A stretch of DNA of 64,000 nt from contig JAEOAD010000029.1 of the NCBI GenBank assembly GCA_036365145.1, positions 26,396,001 through 26,460,000 on the forward strand, in the 5' to 3' direction. Below, in pieces: positions 10,893-22,711 of the stretch. The notes under the pieces were generated by a model. It did not search any database, had not been told where the DNA came from, and saw only the letters and a list, made by a program, of their open reading frames with translations. Source of the stretch: Orientallactaga sibirica. Lineage: Eukaryota > Chordata > Mammalia > Rodentia > Dipodidae. Position numbers and translations under genes: made by a program. The number at the start of each line of letters is the position of its first letter. The stretch's first letter is position 1.

Positions 10893-12325
10893 TAAATAGG
10901 GCTAACTTAGCTTCTTCCTTTCCAATCTGTATCACTTTGATTTTTTTCTCCTGTCTTATTGCTTGAGCTAGTACTTCTAGCACTATGTTGAAGAGCAGAG
11001 GTGAGAGTGGACACCCCTACCTTGTTCCTGATCTCAATGAGAATGCCTTCAGTCTCTCCCCATTAAGAATTACTTGGGCTTTAGGAGCTTTATATATAGC
11101 CTTTATTATGTTGAGATATGGGCTGTCCATGCCTATTCTGTCCAATATTTTGATCGTGAAGTGTTGGGGTCCCTCCTAGGGCCAGCCCAGGAGGGATGGC
11201 AGGGTCTCTGCCGAATTGGGGGTGAGAGGCACGGAGTCATGACACAGACTCTGGGAGTTGGGTGGAAGCAGGCAGAGGGTGAGCTGCTGCAAACTCATTT
11301 ATTCAAGGAAGTGTAGGGGGTTTTAAGGGGTTTGGCTGGCCAATCATTATATGGAGTGGTCCCCTTCTTGTGACCAATGACAGCCTGTCTCCGGGCAAAT
11401 CATCTTGTAGCAGGTTTCTCACAAGCATGGGACTGTAACTGTTGTCACGCCAGGTCTGTGCAGGACGCCATGTCCACAGAAGCCATTTTCTGGTTTCTTC
11501 TGGCATGCAGTCTGGCTAGGGCCTGACCTGCATTTTGCCATACATATCCTCCTTTTTGTTTTTATTATTGGCAACCCTGGGAGGCATGGTTCTTTGCCAA
11601 GCCATTGTTGACCCCAGGCCCCAAGGGATCATCACATACGACGGTGCCTGTCTTAGGTTGCCCCATCTCATGGGGTCTTACCCGTCATTGACTATCTGTT
11701 ATCCTGGTGAGAAAACCCAAGGGGTGTGGCCTGGTTTCTTCTTGCATGTGGTCTGGCTAGGGCCAGACCTTCATTGTGCCATACAATGAAGTGATGTTGT
11801 ATTTTGTCAAAGGCCTTTTCTGCATCTATTGAAATGATCATGTGGCTTTTGTGTTTAAGCTTGTTTATGTGGTGTATTACATTGATAGATTTCCATATAT
11901 TGAACCACCCCTGCGTTCCAGGGATGAAGCCTTCCTGATCAAGGTAAATAATGCTTTTGATGTACTGATGAATTCGGTTTGCAAGTATTTTGTTCAGGAT
12001 ATTTGCATCTATGTTCATCAGGGAAATGGGCCTATAATTTTCCTTTTTTGTGGCATCTCCGCCTGGTTTTGGAATTAGGATGATACTAGATTCATAGAAG
12101 GATTTGGGGATCTCTCCCTGTTCTCTGATTGTGTGCACAGTTTGAGAAAAATTGGTTTCAGTTCTTCCATGAAGGTTTGATAGAATTCAGCTGAGAAACC
12201 ATCTGGTCCTGGATACTTCTTTTTCGGGAGGTGTTTGATTACCTCTTCAGTTTTGAAGGGTGTGATGGGTTTGTTTAGGAGATTAATCTGCTCTGGGCTT
12301 ACCTGTGGTAGGTGGTATGTGTCCA
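10893..12325 (-). mobile_element. L1 ORF2 segment, inverted half of a twin-primed insertion
   Basis: The minus strand reads DTYHLPQVSPEQINLLN, then the RT text [20 protein letters not shown], then [16 protein letters not shown], up to KEEAKLALF just before the FADD motif. It is interrupted by an LTR at 11162-11785. It pairs with the sense half at 12334-13568. All frames carry lesions. Confidence 0.88.
11162..11785 (-). mobile_element. Solo LTR, ERV-K-like
   Basis: TGTTGGGGTCCC to TGCCATACA, 624 bp. The 6-bp duplication is gtgaag (11156-11161) / atgaag (11786-11791), differing by one base. The AATAAA lies on the minus strand (complement of catttattcaagg). The last 58 bp repeat a block near 11490-11547, so one end is duplicated inside. 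Same family as 63752-64000. No viral genes. Confidence 0.82.
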
Positions 12326-12333
12326 GGACTTCA

Positions 12334-13568
12334 AATTTGCAGACGACATGATTCTATATATGTGACCCAAGAACCTCCATCTCAAAACTCTTAAAGGTGA
12401 TTAGCGCCTTCAGCAAAGTAGCAGGATATAAGATCAATACACAGAAATCAGTAGCCTTTCTGTATGCAAAAGACAAAGATATAGTAAAAGAAATAACTAA
12501 CATTGTCCCATTTTCAATAGCAAGAAAGAAAATAAAATGGATAACATTAACCAAGTAAGTGAAAGAACTATATAGTGAAAACATAAAAACACTTAAGAAA
12601 GAAATTGAGGAGGTCCTATGAAAATGGAAAGACCTCCCATGCTCCTGAATAGATAGAATTAACACTGTGAAAATGGCAATCTTACCAAAAGCACTATATA
12701 GATTTAATGCAATGCTGATAAAAACACCAACTTCTTTCTTCACTGAGATAGAAAAAAACTATCTCAAAATTCATATGGAAAGGCAGAAGGCCTCAGGTAT
12801 CCAAGCATATCCTCAGCAAAAGAAACACCTCTGGAGGCATCACTATACCTGATATGAAGCTATACTACAAAGCCATTGTGATAAAAACAACATGATACTG
12901 GCATAAAAACAGGAATATAGACCAATGGAACAGAATAGAAGACCCAGACTTTGGGTCAAGTAACTGCAGCTACTTGATATTTGACAAAGGCCCTACCAAT
13001 GCAGAATGTAAAAAAGACAGCATCTTCAACATATGATGCTGGACAAACTGGGCTGCCATATGTAGGAAAATGAAACTCAATCCACACATTTCGCCATGCA
13101 CAAAAATCAAGTCCAAATGGATCAAAGACCTTAATATAAAACTTAATATAAAACTCTGCTACTACTGGAAGAAAAAATAGGAGGAACCTTCCATGACATA
13201 GGAGTGGGAAAAGACTTTCTGAACAAAACCCCAGCATCTCAGGAAATTAAACAGTCACTCAACCATTGGGATCTCATGAAGCTGAAAAGCTTTTTCACTG
13301 ACAAATATGCTATAACCAAAGCCAGCAGGTTACCCACAGAATGGGAGAAAATTTTCGCCAGCTATACAACTGACAGAGGCCTAATTTTTAGAATTTACAA
13401 AGAACTCCAAAGCCTAGACAATAAATTGTCAAACAGCTCACTCACAAAATGGGGCAGAGAACTGCACAGGGGGTTCTCAGAGGAAGAAATGCAAATAGCA
13501 AACATACACTTAAGAAAATGTTCGATGTCCCTAATCATCAGAGAAATGCAAATTAAAACAACCTCTTA
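12334..13568 (+). mobile_element. L1 ORF2 segment, sense half of twin-primed insertion
   Basis: Begins at the RT catalytic motif (TTT GCA GAC GAC, FADDMILYM) and runs through the C-terminal text [20 protein letters not shown] and KPTNYTDRG-like regions to LIIREMQIKTTS. One early stop follows FADDMILYM, with more later. It ends abruptly against an LTR-like insert, with no 3'UTR visible. Confidence 0.88.
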
Positions 13569-13966
13569 ACGTGATTGGCTAAGCAAGCAGCAGTTATGTT
13601 TGTATATCTTTGATTGGTTGGGGTGAAAGGGACATGTCTGGGCATGTTTGAACATGTATCTAGGAACTGACTCAGCCCCCAGAGCTTGCCCCTTCTGGAA
13701 ATTGAAACTTTGGCCTAGTCAGGGCAGCAGCTTACTGAAGCCTGTCATGGCATCAGTTTGGTCCCTTCAGAGTTCCTGAGATGTTCTGTGCTGTGTGGCT
13801 TTTGGCTTGTAGCTTTTTTCTCTGTGTTTGGTTCTTTGAAAACTGGCCAGCTTCTTCTGCCATTATGAGACTTCCCCTGGGTCTGTAAGCTTTAATAAAT
13901 ATCCCTTCTCTGTAACTGTGCCTGGTCTGGAAGTTCATCTCAGCAAACCTGAAACTGCTACATCAG
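13569..13966 (+). mobile_element. LTR-like plus MaLR-like composite
   Basis: The left part matches 9590-9900 (aacgtgattggctaagcaag). The right part matches 10080-10281, including aataaatatccc and the end gctaca. Same composite as 9400-10281 but shorter, probably a second deletion copy. Confidence 0.65.
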
Positions 13967-14003
13967 GGGAAAAGGTTTATAAGCATTTGTGAAAGAGCAG
14001 AAA

Positions 14004-14213
14004 GAGGTATGGGTTATAAAGGGTTTGGTTAGTACAGAGATCCTGCTGATGCCTAATTAGTATGTAGGGACTTTGGGTGAGCAGGAAAGGGTCACATGGT
14101 CTAAGTATTGGCAGGAAGAGGTATAGGGTATGGGTCACAAGGGATTGGCTGTGCGAAGGCTGCTAGCTGATACCACATTAACATATGGGGATGTAAGCGG
14201 CAAAGGTCACAAG
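14004..14213 (+). repeat. Two ~97-bp imperfect direct repeats
   Basis: Both copies run agaggtatggg... to aaaggtcaca(t/a)gg (about 14004-14101 and 14117-14213) with moderate identity. This resembles tandem U3 enhancer repeats of an LTR, in line with LTR text on both sides. Confidence 0.55.
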
Positions 14214-15860
14214 GCTCTTGGGAAAGTGAAACCCAAGTCTTATCAGGATGTCCAGGTGCCCCGGGTTGGGGGTAGGGAGTGGCCTCACTCTTGCCAGTCT
14301 CCAGGTGAGATTGTTGGGGTCCAGGACTGCTGCAAACTCCAAGGTCCAGGACCCTTAGTCATGCCTGACAGCTAAGGCCTGCCTCCAGTAGCCTGGGGGC
14401 CGTCAACCATTCCCTACACACAGGAGCTAGGCAAGAGATAAGAAGTCAGATTGTTTTTGATTTCTAGCAAGTGCAGACTTTACTGCATTTTTTACTTTCA
14501 GGAGTCTAGTCACCCTAACTGTACACCCACACTCATTTTCGCCAAAACTAGTGGGAGCTTGTTGTTGGAGTCCATAATCTTTGTCTCCATATGATTTTGA
14601 CTTGGTTCCCAGTTCCAGCTATGAGATCCTTTCCACTGAGTAGATCTCTTAGCCAATCATAGAGCTATTGGTTACCCACCTAGGCTTGGTGCTACTATTG
14701 CACAGGTGTGTACATCTTGTCAGGCTGGTTGCTTTTGTATAGCAGTGTCCCTTGCTTGCTCACAACGTTGTTGGCCATTTTCCTCCAGCAACTCATGTAG
14801 TGCTTTCTAACACTGTATGGGCTAATCATCTGGGAACTGGCTTACTTTCATATTAAGCTGTATCTCTAAATAGTCTGTGTCAGCAGCATGTGGTGTCTTC
14901 CACAATAGGGTCTTACCTTTTACCTCAGGTGGGCAATCAAGTGGTTTAACGAAACCTGCTTGTTTTGGGGACCTCTTAGGTCTCTCTGATCAACAGCTCA
15001 ATGTGGGTTTTAGCCAATTTCTGTTACTGTGAGTTACAAGCCAGAGCCAAGTATTTTAGGATTAAGCTTTATCCCACCCTCTCCAGGACCATTTTTACAA
15101 GAAGATACCATACTCTTTTGAGGAGCATATTTTTTAGTCTACTATCCAGGAGGAAGGTTTCTATGGTACTAGTTCATTTTGGATTTAGTTTTGTGTGTAT
15201 CTCCCCTAACCCTTCCATTCCCCTCCCCTGAATCCATTCCATCCCTATCATCTGTCCCTCAAGTTGCCTGTCAGTTATACCTGCCACTCAACCTGTTGTT
15301 ATAGGTTAGGAATCACAAATAAGAGAGGACATGTGTCTTTCTGTGTTTGGGTGAGTTCACTTAGTATGATCTGCTCCAAGTTCGTCCATTTTCCTGCAAA
15401 TTTCATTATATCATTTTTCCTTACTGCTGCATATAATTCCATCATGTCAGGGTACCACATCTTCATCATCTATTCATCAAACGATGGGATCTGGGTTGAT
15501 GTTATTGTGAATTGAGCAGCTATAAACATGGTTGAGCAAATATCTCTGTAGTGAAGACTGGAGTCTTTAGAGAAATATCTGGGTCAGTTGTTAGCTCTAT
15601 TTTCATCTTTTACAGAGTCTCCATATTGATTGCCATAGTGGTTGTACAAGTTTGCACTCCTACCATCAGCAAATGAGGGTTCCTTTTCCCCCATATCCTC
15701 GCCAACATTTACTGTCATTTGATTTTTTTTAATGACTGCCATCCTGACAGTAACATGAAATATCATAGTTGTTTGAATTTGAATTTGCATTTCCCTGATT
15801 GTTAAGGATGACAAACATTCTCTTTAAATGAGTATTATCCACTTGTATTTCTTCCTTTGG

Positions 15861-16004
15861 GCCAGGTGTGGTGGCATATGCCTTTAATCCCAGCACTCAG
15901 GCGGCAGAGGTAGGAGTATTGCCATGAGTTCAAGGCCACTCTGAGACTACATAGTTCATTCCAGGTCAGGTCAGCCTGAAAAACCAAAAAAAAAAAAAAA
16001 AAAA
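15861..16004 (+). mobile_element. B1-like SINE
   Basis: gccaggtgtggtggcatatg start, A tail at 15986-16004. Inside the antisense L1. Confidence 0.88.
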
Positions 16005-16079
16005 GTATTCTGCCCCATTTTTGAGAGGATTGTTTGAGTTTTTAATTGCTTAGCTTATTTAAACAGTAATATTTGTATA

Positions 16080-16111
16080 TTCACTTATTTATTTATAAGG
16101 AGACAGAGAGT

Positions 16112-16160
<49 letters not shown>

Positions 16161-16310
16161 GGTGTGCCGGGGCCTCCAGCTGCTGCAAGAGAACTCCAAA
16201 TGCATGCGTGACTTCATTTGGCTTTACATGTATACTAGGGAATCAAACCTGGGTCATTAAGCTTTGCAGGCAAGTGCCTTAGTCAGTAAAGGCAGCCCAT
16301 TGCTTAGCTG
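16080..16310 (-). mobile_element. Dip-like SINE with (GA)n
   Basis: GA repeat at 16109-16158 followed by ggcctccagctgctgcaaga and a degraded complement of the tRNA-like head. Confidence 0.8.
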
Positions 16311-16851
16311 ATTTTTTTTTTTTTTTTTTTGGTTCTTTGTAGATTCTAGATATTGGGTATCTGTCAGTGGTGTAGCTGGTGAAGGTTTTCTCCCATTCTG
16401 TGGGTAGTCTGTTGGCTCTACTTATGGTATATTTGTACAAAACCTTTTAAGCTTCATGAGATTCCACTGGTTGAGTGATTGTTTAATTTCCTGGAGAACT
16501 GGGGCATTGTTCAGGAAGTCTTTCCCTATTCCTCTATGATGGAGAGTTCCCACAATTTTTCTTTGATGTTTAAGAATTTCAGGTCTTATACTGAGGTCTT
16601 TAATCCATTTGAAATTTATTTTTGTGTATGGTGAGAGGAGTGTCTTTAGTTTTGTTTCTGGTGTACATTGTTGACACCATTGTTAAAGACAAAGTAGCTG
16701 TAGTTACTTGAACTAAGGGTCAGGACTTCATTGCTATTTCACTGGCCTATATGTTTGTTTTTATGACAGTACCATGCTGTTTTTATTACTATGGCTTTGT
16801 AGGATAGCCTTAGATTAGGTATGAGAACAACTCCAGACATGTTTCTTTTCT

Positions 16852-17049
16852 TTCTTTTTTTTTTTTTTAATTTGTGACAGAGACAGAGAGAGGGACAGAG
16901 AGAAAGAGAGAGAAAGAGAATAGGTGTGTCAGGACATCTAGCCACTCCAAATGAACTCCAGACACATGCACCACTTTGTGCATCTGGCTTATGTGGGACC
17001 TGGAGAATCAAACCTGGGTCCTTAACTACTAAGCAATCTCTCCAGCCTC
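16852..17049 (-). mobile_element. Dip-like SINE
   Basis: T-run, GA-rich part, ctccagacacatgcaccact, and ctactaagcaatctctccag. Flanked by acatgtttctttt / aaatgtttctttt. Confidence 0.85.
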
Positions 17050-17570
17050 AGAAATGTTTCTTTTGCTGAGTATATTTTTCTATATCTGAGGTCTTCTACT
17101 GTTCCATCTGAATTTTGAGATTATTTTTCTATCTCTGTGAGAAATGAAGCTGAGATTTTTATTGGCATTGCATTGAATCTATATATTGTGTTTTGTAGAA
17201 TTGTCATTTTCACAATATTAATCCTACCTATCCAGGAGATGGGAAGTCTGTCCATCTTCTCATGTCCTCCTCTATTTCTTTCTTGAGTGTTTTTATGTTT
17301 TCATTATATGTCTTTCACAGCCTTGATTAGTGTTATTCCAAGGTATTTTATATTTTTTGTGCCTATTGAAAATGTGACAGCCTTTCTCTGTATATTTGTC
17401 TTTTGAGTGTAGGAAGGATACTAATTTTTTGTGTATGTTGATTTTTTTATACTGCCACTTTGATGAAGGAATTTATCACCTTTAGAAGTTTTATGGTAGT
17501 CTTTCAGGTCATTTGGGTATAGGATCATTTCATCTGCAAATAGGGCTAATATAATCTCTTCCTTTCCTAT

Positions 17571-17572
<2 letters not shown>

Positions 17573-17606
<34 letters not shown>
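17573..17606 (+). repeat. (CT)n microsatellite
   Basis: Uninterrupted CT dinucleotides within the antisense L1 RT region, an expansion not present in the homologous place at 26825. Confidence 0.9.
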
Positions 17607-17608
<2 letters not shown>

Positions 17609-18258
17609 AATCTTTCTCCTGTCTCACTGCTTGGCCTAAGACTTCTAATGTTATGTTGAAGAGCAGCAGTGAGATTGGGTACACTTACCTTGTTCCTGAT
17701 CTTAATGGGAACTCCTGGAGTCTTTCCTGATTAAGTATGATTTGGGCTTTAGATGCTTTTTATATTTATTATGTTGAGATATAAACCCTCCATGCCTAGT
17801 CTCTCCAAAATTTTGATCATGAAGTGTTGTATTTTGTTGAAAGCCTTCTCTGCATCTATTGAAATAATCATGTGGTTCTTGTATTTGTTTATTTATGTGG
17901 CATATTATGTTAATGAATTTCCATATGTTGAATCATCCCTACATCCTTAAGATGAAGCCTGCTTGATTGAGGTGGATAATACTTTTGATGTGTTGGTGAA
18001 TTCAATTTGTGAGGTTTTTTTTCAGGATTTTTGCATTTAAGTTCATCAGGGATAAAGATCTGTAAGTTTTCTTTTTTTGTATTTTGTGTCTGGTTTTGGT
18101 ATTAAGGTGATTGTAGCTTTATAGAAGAATTTAGGGAGCATTCCCTGTTCTCAACTAGGCCCTGGACTTTTACTTTGGGGGAGGTTTTTGATTACATTCA
18201 TAATCTTGGTGAATATAATAGGTTTAAGACATTTATCTGCTCTGAATTTAGTTTTTTT

Positions 18259-18465
18259 TTAATTAGGAATTTACTTTATTTATTTGAGAGAGAGAGAGAA
18301 AAAGACAGATAGAATGGGTGTACCAGGGCCTCTAGCCACTGTAAATGAACTCCAGACACATGCACCACCTTGTGCATCTGGCTTACGTGGGTACTGGGGA
18401 ATTTGATCTGGATCCTCAGGCTTCACAGGTAAGTTCCTTAACCACTATGCAATCTCTCCAGCCCA
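18259..18465 (-). mobile_element. Dip-like SINE
   Basis: Antisense order with gagagagag, gaactccagacacatgcacc and accactatgcaatctctcca. Flanked by (t)gaatttagttttt. Confidence 0.88.
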
Positions 18466-18609
18466 TGAATTTAGTTTTTGTAGTTGTCTAGGAATTAATC
18501 CATTTCTTCCAGGCTATCTAATTTTGTAGTGTAGAGGTTTTGGCAAAATGTCCTGATGATTCTTCCAATTTCATTACTGTTGGTTGTGATCTCTCCCTTT
18601 TTACTTTTT

Positions 18610-18829
18610 GTTTATTTTTATTTGAGAGCGACATAAAGACAGAGAGAAACAGGCGGAGGGTGGGGGGAGAAGGAGTACACTAGGGCCTCTAGCCATTGCA
18701 AATGAACCCTAGATGCATGCACCACCTTGTGCATCTGGCTTATGTGGGTACTGGGGAATTTAGCCTCAAACCAGGATCCTTAGGCTTCACAAGCAAGTGC
18801 TTAACCACTAAGCCATCTCTCCAGCCCTC
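18610..18829 (-). mobile_element. Dip-like SINE
   Basis: Antisense with gaccatgcacc-type middle and accactaagccatctctcca. Flanked by ctttttactttt / catttttactttt. Confidence 0.88.
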
Positions 18830-19385
18830 CATTTTTACTTTTAACTTGTTTTATTTGATCAAATTGGCCAGAGGCTTATCAATATTGTTTATTTTTTTAA
18901 AGAACCAGGTCTTCATTTTTGTCAATTTCTTAATTGTTTTCTTAGTTTCCAATTAATTAATTTCTGCTCTGATTTTAATTATTTCTTTCCATCTGAAACT
19001 CTGAGGGTTGTATTGTTTTTATTGTTCCAATGCTTTTAGGTGAACAGTTGGATTATTAATTTGAGACCTTTCTATTTTTGTTATGAAGGCTTTTAGTGCT
19101 ATGAATTTTCCCCTTAGGACTACCTTCATTGTGTTCCATAAGTTTTGGTATGTTGTGGCTTTGTTATCATTCAGTTCTAGAAGTTTTACAATTTCCTTTT
19201 TGATTTATTCCATGACCCATTCATTATTTAATAGCATATTGTTTAGTCTCCAGGAACTGGTACAATTTCTGTTGTTTTGCCTGTTGTTAATTTATAGTTT
19301 TAATTCACTGTGGTCCAATATGATGCAGGACATTATGTCAATTTTCTTGAGTTTATGAAGGCATGCTTATGCCCTAATATATGAA

Positions 19386-19587
19386 CTTATTTTATCTATG
19401 TATCTGTCTGTTTATCTAATGAGAGAGAATTGGAGAATGGGTGTCCTGGGGCCTGTAGCCATTGCAAATAACTCCAGGTGCATATGCCACCATGGGCATT
19501 TGGCTTACGTAGGTTCTGGGGAATTGAATCTGGATTCTTAGGCTTTGCAGGCAAGCACCTTAACCACTAAGCTATCTTTCCAGCCTG
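19386..19587 (-). mobile_element. Dip-like SINE
   Basis: Antisense with gagagagaattgg, ctccaggtgcatatgccacc and accactaagctatctttcca. Confidence 0.85.
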
Positions 19588-20329
19588 ATCTATTTTTTGA
19601 AATTGGGGTGGAATGTTGTGTAGATATCTGTTATTGTTAAACTCTTTTATTTCCCTGTTAATTTTCTGCTCGAATGGATCTGTCTATTGATAGTGGGGTA
19701 TTTCTGTATATTGGTGATAGTGGGATATTGAAGTCCCATACTATGCTGGTACTGGGATTAATTTCTGGTTTGTTGTCAAGTAGGTTTTGTTTTATAAATC
19801 ATGGTGCTTATAGATTTATGATTGTGATATCCTATCATTGGATCATTTCCTTGATGAGTAAAAAGTGGCCTTCTTTGTATATTTTGATTACTTTTGGTTG
19901 GAAGTATATTTTGTCAGATATTAATATAGCCACATCCACTTGTTTCTAATTTTTATTTTCTAGGAAAATTACTTTCTATCCTTTCCCCCTGAGGAGGTGT
20001 TTATCCTTAGTGGTCAAGTGGGTTTCTTGAAAACAGCAGATAGAAGACATTTTTCTAATCTACTCTATTAACTTTTATCTTTTGATGAGTAAGTTAAGAC
20101 CATTAATATTTAAAGTTACAACTTTGAGGGTCGATTTAATTCCTGCTATGTTGGGGGCTTTGTGGGGTTGGCACTTTCTTGGGCTTTGTATGTTTTCATG
20201 TCTGCTCTACTTTTGGTTATTGTGTTCTTCTTTTTGTGGGCTCTTGAGGTTAGTTGTTCAACTCTTCTGTGTAGAGTATTTCCTGAAGTATTCTCTGTAG
20301 GTTTGGATTTGGTTTCATGTAATCACAGA

Positions 20330-21402
20330 ACTGGCTTTTATCATGGAAAGTTTTCCATTCACCATCTATTATGAGGGATACATTCATTGGGTACTGTAGT
20401 TTGGGTTGGAAGCCACAGATATTTAGACTTTGAAGTACTCCATTTCAAGCCCTTCTGGCTTTCAGAGTTTCCACTGAAAAATCTGAGCTAATTCTGATGG
20501 GATTGCATTTGTATGCAATATGTTGTTTCCCTCTTGCTGTTTTTAGCACTCACTTTGTTTTTGTTGTTTAGAGTTTTAACTAATGTGCCTTGGAGAGTTT
20601 CTTCTTTGATCCAATCTGTTTGATGTTCTGTGAGATTCTTGTATTGGGATGGGTCTTTCTTTTGAGAGGATAAGAAGGTTTTATTCAATAATTTTGTTGA
20701 ATATGTTGTCTATGGCTTTGGCCTGAAGTTGTTCCTTTTCTGGTATACTAAAGATCCAGATGTCTGGTTGTTTTAGCATATCCCACAATTCCTTCATATT
20801 CTGTTTGCATGGATTTTGAACTTATCAAAGTTTTTGGACTCCCAAACAAATTTTTCTATCTTATCTTCTATATCTCAGATTCTGTCCTCCAAACAATTAA
20901 CTCTGTTAGTAAGGATTTCTAGAGAGGCTTTTACAAGCTCTATTTGATTTTTTTTTATGTTGCACTTTTCTGTATTGTATCCATCCTTTTGTTGAGTTCC
21001 AGTTTCAGATTGTGGTTTGATTTTCTTGATGCTTCTTTGAATTCATTCTTGCATTTAATCATGTCTTCATCAAACTTAATCATATGGTTATTGAGATCCT
21101 CTATTTGTTGACTGACCTTCAATTCATTTATCTCTCTTTTTTAGGTCTCTCTTGTTTTTTTCAGTTAAGTTAAACCTAGTGACAAAAGCTGTGTGCTCTA
21201 ACAGGTGATTCCATTGCATTTGATTTATGCGATTGCTAGTTTCATAGCTTATTGTGTTTTCTTCCATTCTGAGATTCTCTTTCTGTTGTCTTCTCTGTGT
21301 TTTCATTGGCGACTTCCATTGTGGTACTAGACAACCTTGGTGGAGAGCAGTTTGCTGTTTTGTGGTTTTGTTTGTTTGTTTTTTGTATTGGGGTCTATCC
21401 AT
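20330..21402 (-). pseudogene. L1 ORF1p remnant
   Basis: Starts MDRPQYKKQTNKTTKQQ at 21402 and is lysine/glutamine-rich, followed by a coiled-coil-like region. The later part, YKNLTEHQTDWIKEETLQ, at 20640-20580 is the conserved ORF1 C-terminal half. Its N-terminus differs from the ORF1 at 24470. Broken. Confidence 0.65.
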
Positions 21403-21739
21403 CTCAGGGTAAAAGTCTTGTTTTATTAAGGAGGAAGTAAGAATTTGCCCTTGTAGAATCTTCAGTGAGCTGTTTTGAGTTTGAACTGGCTTGGAGTATG
21501 TGGTGTATCCGCAGATGTGCAGATTATGGAGGTTGCAAGTGCAATGAGTCCCAAGAACATGTGGGCACTAGGGCTGCAGCCACAGGCTTGCCAATTTGGG
21601 TAATTCAGTCTAAGATGTTGTCTCAAAGCTTGGAGAAGTTGTTAGAATCTACTGAATGTGGTCCCAAACATGCCTGTAATCAGTACTTCCTAACCCACCC
21701 AGGGCTAGACCTCAAACATGTTGGCAATCTTCCCCTGGT

Positions 21740-22115
21740 CTGTGTTCACAGGCCCCTATCAAGCAGGCACCTCACCAGGTCTGAACTTCATGTCTTAAAC
21801 ATGCTCACACCCCAAACACAACACAGTGGCACCTCACCCACCATGAGTGCACAGGCCCCAAACAGGCCAGCACATCACCAGGTACTAGTGCACAGTTCCC
21901 AAACATACCTGCACCTACCCATTCTGAGCACTCAGGCTCCAAGCCCACTGGCACCTCACCAGGTCTGAGCCACAGACCCCAAACACACTCAGACTGCAAA
22001 CACACTGGCACCTTATCCATTTGGAGTGCATAGGCCCCAAACTGGCCTTGCAACTTACCCACCTGGCACACCTGCCCCAAACATGCAGGAACCTCACAAG
22101 GTCTGAGAGCACAGG
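21740..22115 (-). repeat. ~42-bp repeats in L1 5'UTR
   Basis: About seven imperfect units on the pattern ggcacctcaccaggtctgag / cacaggccccaaacac. They lie at the 5' end of the antisense L1, where rodent L1 promoters often carry tandem monomers. They produce spurious open frames. Confidence 0.7.
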
Positions 22116-22129
22116 CCCTAATTCTTTTA

Positions 22130-22317
22130 AATTATTTTTTATTTGAGAGTGGGGGGGGGAGAGAATGGGGGTGCCAGAGCCTTCAGCCTCTGCTAACAAA
22201 CTACAGATATATGCACCACCTTGTGCATCTGGCTTATGTGGATCATGGGGAATCAAACCTGGGTCCTTTGGCTTTGCAGGCAAGTGCCTTAACCACAACA
22301 CCATCTCTCCAGCCCCC
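22130..22317 (-). mobile_element. Dip-like SINE
   Basis: Antisense, G-rich run at 22152-22159, gcaccaccttgtgcatctgg, accacaacaccatctctcca. Sits at the 5' edge of the L1. Confidence 0.85.
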
Positions 22318-22330
22318 TAGATGGGAGAGA

Positions 22331-22331
22331 T

Positions 22332-22398
<67 letters not shown>

Positions 22399-22450
22399 GA
22401 TAGATGGATGATGGATGATAGATGGATAGATAAATAGATAGATATATGGA
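22331..22450 (+). repeat. (TAGA)n microsatellite
   Basis: About 16 perfect tetramers to 22396 then interrupted units. Gives long meaningless IYLSIYLS open frames on the minus strand. Confidence 0.95.
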
Positions 22451-22535
22451 TATAGATATGTATGTATATGCATGCATGATGTATATATATAAACTGTGGA
22501 TTTCTGGTTGTTTGTTTGTTGGGTTTTGGGGTTTC

Positions 22536-22711
22536 TTTCTTTCTTTCTTTTTTTTTTTTTTTTTTTTTACTTCTTTTGAGTTTGAAGTCTCTAGCCCAAG
22601 CTGACTTGGGACTCTCTCTGTAGCTCAGGCTGGCCTCAAACTCACAGCAATCCTCCTACCTCACCCTCCTGAGTGTTGAAATTAAAGGTGTGTACCACCA
22701 TGCCCAGTCAA
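22536..22711 (-). mobile_element. B1-like SINE
   Basis: Poly-T, then ctcaggctggcctcaaactc and gtgtaccaccatgcccag. More murid-like in its middle than other copies, and probably old. Confidence 0.8.

Larger units (their letters stand above)
15560..20100 (-). pseudogene. L1 ORF2p remnant
   Basis: Antisense ORF2: C-terminal text EMQIQIQTTMIFHVTVRMAV at 15780-15600, RT region about 17640-18140, endonuclease about 19600-20080. Split by five SINEs and many stops. Confidence 0.75.
14540..22115 (-). mobile_element. LINE-1, antisense, nearly full length
   Basis: Read from right to left: 5'UTR 22115-21403, ORF1 21402 to about 20330, ORF2 about 20100 to 15560, 3'UTR about 15260-14540. Interrupted by a B1 and six Dip-like SINEs. 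All ORFs are broken; the FADD motif reads FADE (near 17540). The 5'UTR is unlike that of the L1 at 24471. Confidence 0.85.

Noticed and set aside
21465..21968. 167-codon open frame, the longest in the window
   Set aside because: Lies across the 5'UTR of an antisense L1 and its short repeats. No protein-like features; it arises from the periodic sequence.
21740..22115. Possible CRISPR-like array
   Set aside because: Imperfect adjacent units in an L1 5'UTR of a mammalian genome; no constant repeat with unique spacers.
22243..22477. IYLSIYLS-type open frames
   Set aside because: Translation of the TAGA microsatellite.
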